From: Sphingomonadaceae bacterium
GTDB taxonomy: Bacteria; Pseudomonadota; Alphaproteobacteria; Sphingomonadales; Sphingomonadaceae
DNA length: 64,000 nt
Direction: 5' to 3'
NCBI GenBank assembly: GCA_947454135.1
Contig: CANGJI010000003.1
Span: 47,051-111,050 of the forward strand
Translations under genes and position numbers: made by a program
Shown here: one piece after another, positions 59,706 to 64,000 of the stretch
Layout: every line of letters begins with the position of its first letter
How positions within the stretch are numbered: the stretch's first letter is position 1
Notes under the pieces: model-generated
The model's input: the letters and a program-made list of their open reading frames with translations, nothing else
Databases searched by the model: none
Told to the model about the DNA's origin: nothing

Positions 59706-60398
59706 TCACTGTAATCCCCCAATTCCCGCAATTGAAACGCATATTGTGTCACCAGTGTGGAAATTAGCTTCACCAATATTGAAATGGTGATTTATATTTA
59801 TGGATGAACCAGGGGAAACTGATACGAGTTCTTGGAAAATCTGATTTGATTCTGCGTTACAATCCAAATTCATCCCAAATTGATAATAAAATGAGATATT
59901 CTGAACGGATTTTAATCCAATATTTTTAATTTGTACGCGAAGCGTGCCGCCACCCAGTGCACAGTCTGTTGCAAGTGATCCGCTGCAATCAAAACTGTAG
60001 TTCAAAATCTCTAAGTGCGAAATGTAATCACGAATCTCCTTTTGCTCAAGTTCGTGATGGTAATTCGCATAATCATCAGATCGCCTCTTTTCCACTCGGT
60101 ATTTTCGAATAGTTTCAAGGTCGTTTTGATTTAGTCGGGGACTGGAGACCCTTATCCACTTTTGCGTTACCGTATCAAAAAATGCGTATCCACCACCTTC
60201 TGCTCTAACAGCAGGAAATATTCTCCTGCAATTTTCAATCATTACGCCAAGGCCCTGAGGAGTTCGCGCAACCATTGCAGCTCGGTTCGTGCATTGCTCT
60301 TGATCTAGTGGCGACGTGGGCTGCTTCGCTTGCAAATTAGGAGATGCCTGACTGGAAGCTAGAGCTGCAAAAACCAAGGCTACACGCCTAGCTTGCAT
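59706..60398 (-). CDS. Hypothetical exported protein in AT-rich DNA
   Basis: MQARRVALVFAALASSQASPNLQAKQ signal peptide; obviously lower GC than neighbours. Confidence 0.6.
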   Translation of the reverse strand: MQARRVALVFAALASSQASPNLQAKQPTSPLDQEQCTNRAAMVARTPQGLGVMIENCRRIFPAVRAEGGGYAFFDTVTQKWIRVSSPRLNQNDLETIRKYRVEKRRSDDYANYHHELEQKEIRDYISHLEILNYSFDCSGSLATDCALGGGTLRVQIKNIGLKSVQNISFYYQFGMNLDCNAESNQIFQELVSVSPGSSININHHFNIGEANFHTGDTICVSIAGIGGLQ

Positions 60399-60607
60399 TG
60401 TGCGCCCCCCCTAACAGTTTCAATTTAGCCCGAGGCGGTCGTTGCGAACGACTCACTACTCACCAATTGGAAACATATCACCGAGGATGATATATTTCCG
60501 CAAGCGCTTTGAATATCAGGTTACGGTGAAGGTTACGGTGACACTTTACTAAATCCAGAATACCCTCTCCTGGCTCTTTTCCCTGAAGCGGAAAGAGCCT
60601 TTAGGGG

Positions 60608-63600
60608 TCACCCTCGCTTCCCCCTCTTCGCCACAGCACTCAGCCCCTTCGTCAGCTGCACCAGCCCATTCAGCCGCGCCTCAGGAGTCCCCCAAGCGCG
60701 GTTGATCACCAGCTTGTTGTCGGGGCGCAGGCGGGCGGTGCCCTTGAGGCGGTCGATGTAGGCGATGAGGCCCATCGGGTCGGGGAAATCGTCCTGGTGG
60801 AACGAGACGAGGGTGCCCTTCGCGCCGACGTCGATCTTGGCGATGTTGGCGGCGATGGCCTGGCGCTTGATCTCGATGAGCTTGAGCAGGTTCTGTGTCG
60901 GGCCGGGGAGGGGGCCGAAGCGGTCGATCATTTCGGCGGCGAGGGCTTCGACCGCGTCCGGGCTCTCGGCATCGTTCATGCGGCGGTAGAGCGCCATGCG
61001 GACGGCGAGGTCCGGCACGTAGTCCTCCGGGATCATGATCGGCGCATCGACGGTGATCTGCGGGCTCAGCGCCTCGCGGCTGCGGGCGAGGCCGATTTCG
61101 CCCGCCTTGGCGGCGACGATCGCGTCCTCCAGCATCGACTGGTAGAGTTCGAAGCCGACTTCGCGGACATGGCCGGACTGTTCGTCACCCAGGAGGTTGC
61201 CGGCGCCGCGGATATCGAGATCGTGGCTGGCGAGCTGGAACCCGGCGCCGAGGCTGTCGAGATCGCTCAGCACCTTGAGGCGCTTTTCGGCGACTTCGGA
61301 GAGGGCCTGATCCTCGGGGTAGGTGAGGTAGGCATAGGCGCGCAGCTTGCCCCGGCCGACGCGGCCGCGCAGCTGGTAGAGCTGGGCGAGGCCGAAGCGG
61401 TCCGCGCGGTGGAGGACGATGGTGTTGGCGCTCGGGATATCGAGGCCGCTCTCGACGATGGTGGTGCTGAGCAGCACTTCGTAGCGCTTCTCGTAGAAGG
61501 CGCCCATGCGGTCTTCGACTTCGGTGGGGCTCATCTGGCCATGCGCGGAGACGTAGCGGATCTCGGGCACGTTGAGGCGGAGCCATTCCTCGAGCTCGGG
61601 CATGTCGGCGATGCGGGGCACGACGATGAAGCTCTGGCCGCCGCGCTGATGCTCGCGCATCAGGGCCTCGCGCATGGTCATGTCGTCCCACGGCATGACA
61701 TAGGTGCGCACGGCGAGGCGGTCGACCGGCGGGGTCTGGATCGTGGAAAGCTCGCGCAGGCCCGACATCGCCATCTGCAGCGTGCGCGGGATCGGCGTGG
61801 CGGTGAGGGTGAGGACGTGGACGTCGGCCTTGAGCTCCTTGAGGCGCTCCTTGTGGACGACGCCGAAGCGCTGTTCCTCATCGACGATGACGAGGCCGAG
61901 GCGCTTGAAATCGAGGCCCTTGGAGAGAAGCGCGTGGGTGCCGATGACGACGTCCACGGTGCCGGCGGCAAGGCCTTCCTTCGTGGCGGCGGCTTCCTTG
62001 GCGGGCACGAGGCGCGAGAGGCGGCCGACGTTAAGGGGGAAGCCGTTGAAGCGCTCGACGAAGGCGGAATAGTGCTGGCGGGCGAGGAGCGTGGTCGGCG
62101 CGATGACGGCGACCTGCTTTCCCGCCATCGCGGCGACGAACGCGGCGCGCAGGGCGACCTCGGTCTTGCCGAAGCCGACATCGCCGCAGACGAGGCGGTC
62201 CATCGGTCTGCCCGAGGCGAGATCGGCGAGGACATCGTCGATGGCGCGCTCCTGATCGTCGGTCTCGGCCCAGGGGAAGCGGTCGACGAAGGGGCCGTAG
62301 CTGACGGGATCGGGGGCGATGGTGTCGGCTTCGCGGAGCGCCCGGAGCGCTGCCGTCTGCATGAGCTGGCCGGCGATCTCGAGGATGCGTTCGCGCATCT
62401 TCGCCTTGCGGCGCTGCCATGCCTCGCCGCCGAGGCGGTCCAGCTGGACGCCCTCGTTGTCGCTGCCGTAGCGGGAGAGGACGTCGAGGTTTTCGACGGG
62501 AATGTAGAGCTTGTCGCCGCCGTGGTATTCGAGCTGGACGCAATCGTGCGGGCTGTCGCCCACGTCCACCGGCACGAGGCCGATGTAGCGGCCGATGCCG
62601 TGCTCCATGTGGACGACGAGATCGCCGGTGCCCAGCGCAGCAAGTTCGGCGAGGAAGGCGTCGGCATCCTTGCGCTTGCGCTTGGGGCGGACGAGGCGGT
62701 CGCCCAGAATGTCCTGTTCGGTGAGGACTTCGATGTCGCCGCTGGAGAAGCCCTGTTCGAGGGGCAGGACGACCGTGGCGGGCTTGCCGGTGGCGGCGAG
62801 GCCGAGGGCTTCCTGCCAGGTATCGGCGAGCGCGGGTGCGGCTTTGCCGGCATCGCCGAGCAGCGAGGCGAGGCGCGCGCGCGAGCCTGCGGTGTAGGCG
62901 GCGACAACCGCCTTGCGTCCGCGAGTGGCCAGCGCGGCGAGGTGCTTGGCGGCGGCTTCGTAGATGTTCGCGCCGGAAGCGCGTTCGGGTGCGAAATCGC
63001 GCGGGGGGCCGAAGCCGAAATCGAGGACGCGCGTGCTCTCCGGCTCGGCGAACTGGCTCATGCGGTGGACGGGCCAACCGGCGAGGGCGCGGTCGAATTC
63101 GTCGCGCGCGAGGTAGAGCGCGGTTTCGCCGAGCGGGCGGTAGGTGGTGCTGCCCGCGCGCTGGCTGCTTTCGGCGCGGGCCTGCCGGTAATCGGCGATA
63201 TCGGCGAGGCGCTGTTCGGCGGCCTTGGCGGCGGATGCGTCGAGGAGGACGAGGTCGCCGTCAGCAAGGTGGTCGAACAGGGTGACGAGGCGGTCTTCGA
63301 GCAGCGGGAGCCAGTGCTCCATGCCGGCAAGGCGGCGGCCGTCCGTCACCGCCTGATAGAGCGGATCGCCGGTGGCATTGGCGCCGAACTGTTCGCGGTA
63401 GCGGGTGCGGAAGCGGCGGATCGAGTCTTCGTCCAGCAGGGCTTCGCTGGCGGGGAGCAGGAGGTGCGACTGGACAGGCTGGACCGAGCGCTGGGTGGCC
63501 GGATCGAACAGGCGCATCGTCTCGATCTCGTCACCGAAGAAATCGAGGCGCAGGCCGTGGGAAAGGCCGCTGGGCCAGAGATCGAAGACCGAGCCGCGCA

Positions 63601-64000
63601 CGGCATATTCGCCCGCGTCCACCACGGTATCGACGCGGGTGTAGCCCTGCCGCTGGACGAGCGCGATCAGCGCCTCACGCGCGATTTCCTGACCGACCCG
63701 CAGGGCGCGGACGGATTCTCGGATGCGGAACGGGGTGAGCGTGCGCTGGAGAACCGCGTTGATCGTGGTGACGAGAAGCTGCGGGCCGTCCTGCTTTTCC
63801 TGCAGCGCATGGAGCGCGGCGAGGCGGCGGGCGCTGACCGACATCGCGGGAGACGCGCGGTCGAACGGCAGGCAGTCCCACGCGGGGTATTCGGTGACAT
63901 CAAGCTCGGGCGCGAAGAACGCGGCGCTGTGGGTGACGGCGCGCATGGCGGCATCGTCTGCCGCGATGAAGATCGTCCGCCTGGGCGTTGCGGCGCTGGC
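60608..64000 (-). CDS. mfd: Transcription-repair coupling factor (5' end beyond window)
   Basis: YPAWDCLPFDRASP, RPMDRLVCGDVGFGKTEVALRAAFVAAMAGKQVAVIAPTTLLARQHY, LVIVDEEQRFGVVHKERLK; frame remains open to base 64000. Confidence 0.97.
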   Translation of the reverse strand, partial: ASAATPRRTIFIAADDAAMRAVTHSAAFFAPELDVTEYPAWDCLPFDRASPAMSVSARRLAALHALQEKQDGPQLLVTTINAVLQRTLTPFRIRESVRALRVGQEIAREALIALVQRQGYTRVDTVVDAGEYAVRGSVFDLWPSGLSHGLRLDFFGDEIETMRLFDPATQRSVQPVQSHLLLPASEALLDEDSIRRFRTRYREQFGANATGDPLYQAVTDGRRLAGMEHWLPLLEDRLVTLFDHLADGDLVLLDASAAKAAEQRLADIADYRQARAESSQRAGSTTYRPLGETALYLARDEFDRALAGWPVHRMSQFAEPESTRVLDFGFGPPRDFAPERASGANIYEAAAKHLAALATRGRKAVVAAYTAGSRARLASLLGDAGKAAPALADTWQEALGLAATGKPATVVLPLEQGFSSGDIEVLTEQDILGDRLVRPKRKRKDADAFLAELAALGTGDLVVHMEHGIGRYIGLVPVDVGDSPHDCVQLEYHGGDKLYIPVENLDVLSRYGSDNEGVQLDRLGGEAWQRRKAKMRERILEIAGQLMQTAALRALREADTIAPDPVSYGPFVDRFPWAETDDQERAIDDVLADLASGRPMDRLVCGDVGFGKTEVALRAAFVAAMAGKQVAVIAPTTLLARQHYSAFVERFNGFPLNVGRLSRLVPAKEAAATKEGLAAGTVDVVIGTHALLSKGLDFKRLGLVIVDEEQRFGVVHKERLKELKADVHVLTLTATPIPRTLQMAMSGLRELSTIQTPPVDRLAVRTYVMPWDDMTMREALMREHQRGGQSFIVVPRIADMPELEEWLRLNVPEIRYVSAHGQMSPTEVEDRMGAFYEKRYEVLLSTTIVESGLDIPSANTIVLHRADRFGLAQLYQLRGRVGRGKLRAYAYLTYPEDQALSEVAEKRLKVLSDLDSLGAGFQLASHDLDIRGAGNLLGDEQSGHVREVGFELYQSMLEDAIVAAKAGEIGLARSREALSPQITVDAPIMIPEDYVPDLAVRMALYRRMNDAESPDAVEALAAEMIDRFGPLPGPTQNLLKLIEIKRQAIAANIAKIDVGAKGTLVSFHQDDFPDPMGLIAYIDRLKGTARLRPDNKLVINRAWGTPEARLNGLVQLTKGLSAVAKRGKRG

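Noticed and set aside
60560-60605. GGCTCTTTTCC/GGAAAGAGCC hairpin downstream of mfd as a confident terminator
   Set aside because: Stem is imperfect and there is no U-tract in the mfd transcription direction.

Overview
High-GC alphaproteobacterial chromosomal DNA, probably from a sphingomonad (Novosphingobium/Sphingobium-like), inferred from gene content and order. No CRISPR array, phage or intact transposon was seen. Order of contents: (1) 3' end of an HMG-CoA-lyase-like gene, then hyuA/hyuB-type ATP-dependent hydrolase or carboxylase genes, a class III CoA-transferase, an isochorismatase-family hydrolase and a convergent MarR regulator; (2) Kef antiporter, thioesterase, ftsB, folE, a/b-hydrolase, outer-membrane-like protein, katG, sterol desaturase, peroxiredoxin; (3) ahcY behind a palindrome and a structured leader; (4) a tightly coupled divL-like/tsaE/amgK/murU/addB/addA cluster followed by trxA; (5) M28 peptidase, IMPase, argJ, secA; (6) a coupled three-gene two-partner secretion operon: TpsB, a ~2,720-aa TpsA and an exported TPR/CHAT caspase-like protein. 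This is the best candidate for an under-described system here; (7) a tandem glycine riboswitch upstream of a DadA-type oxidoreductase, then PilZ, tRNA-Asn, nadK, a GGDEF/EAL protein, GMC oxidoreductase, RidA, ParDE, an AT-rich insert and mfd (truncated by the window edge). All calls come from reading the sequence and supplied ORFs; no database search or folding program was run.
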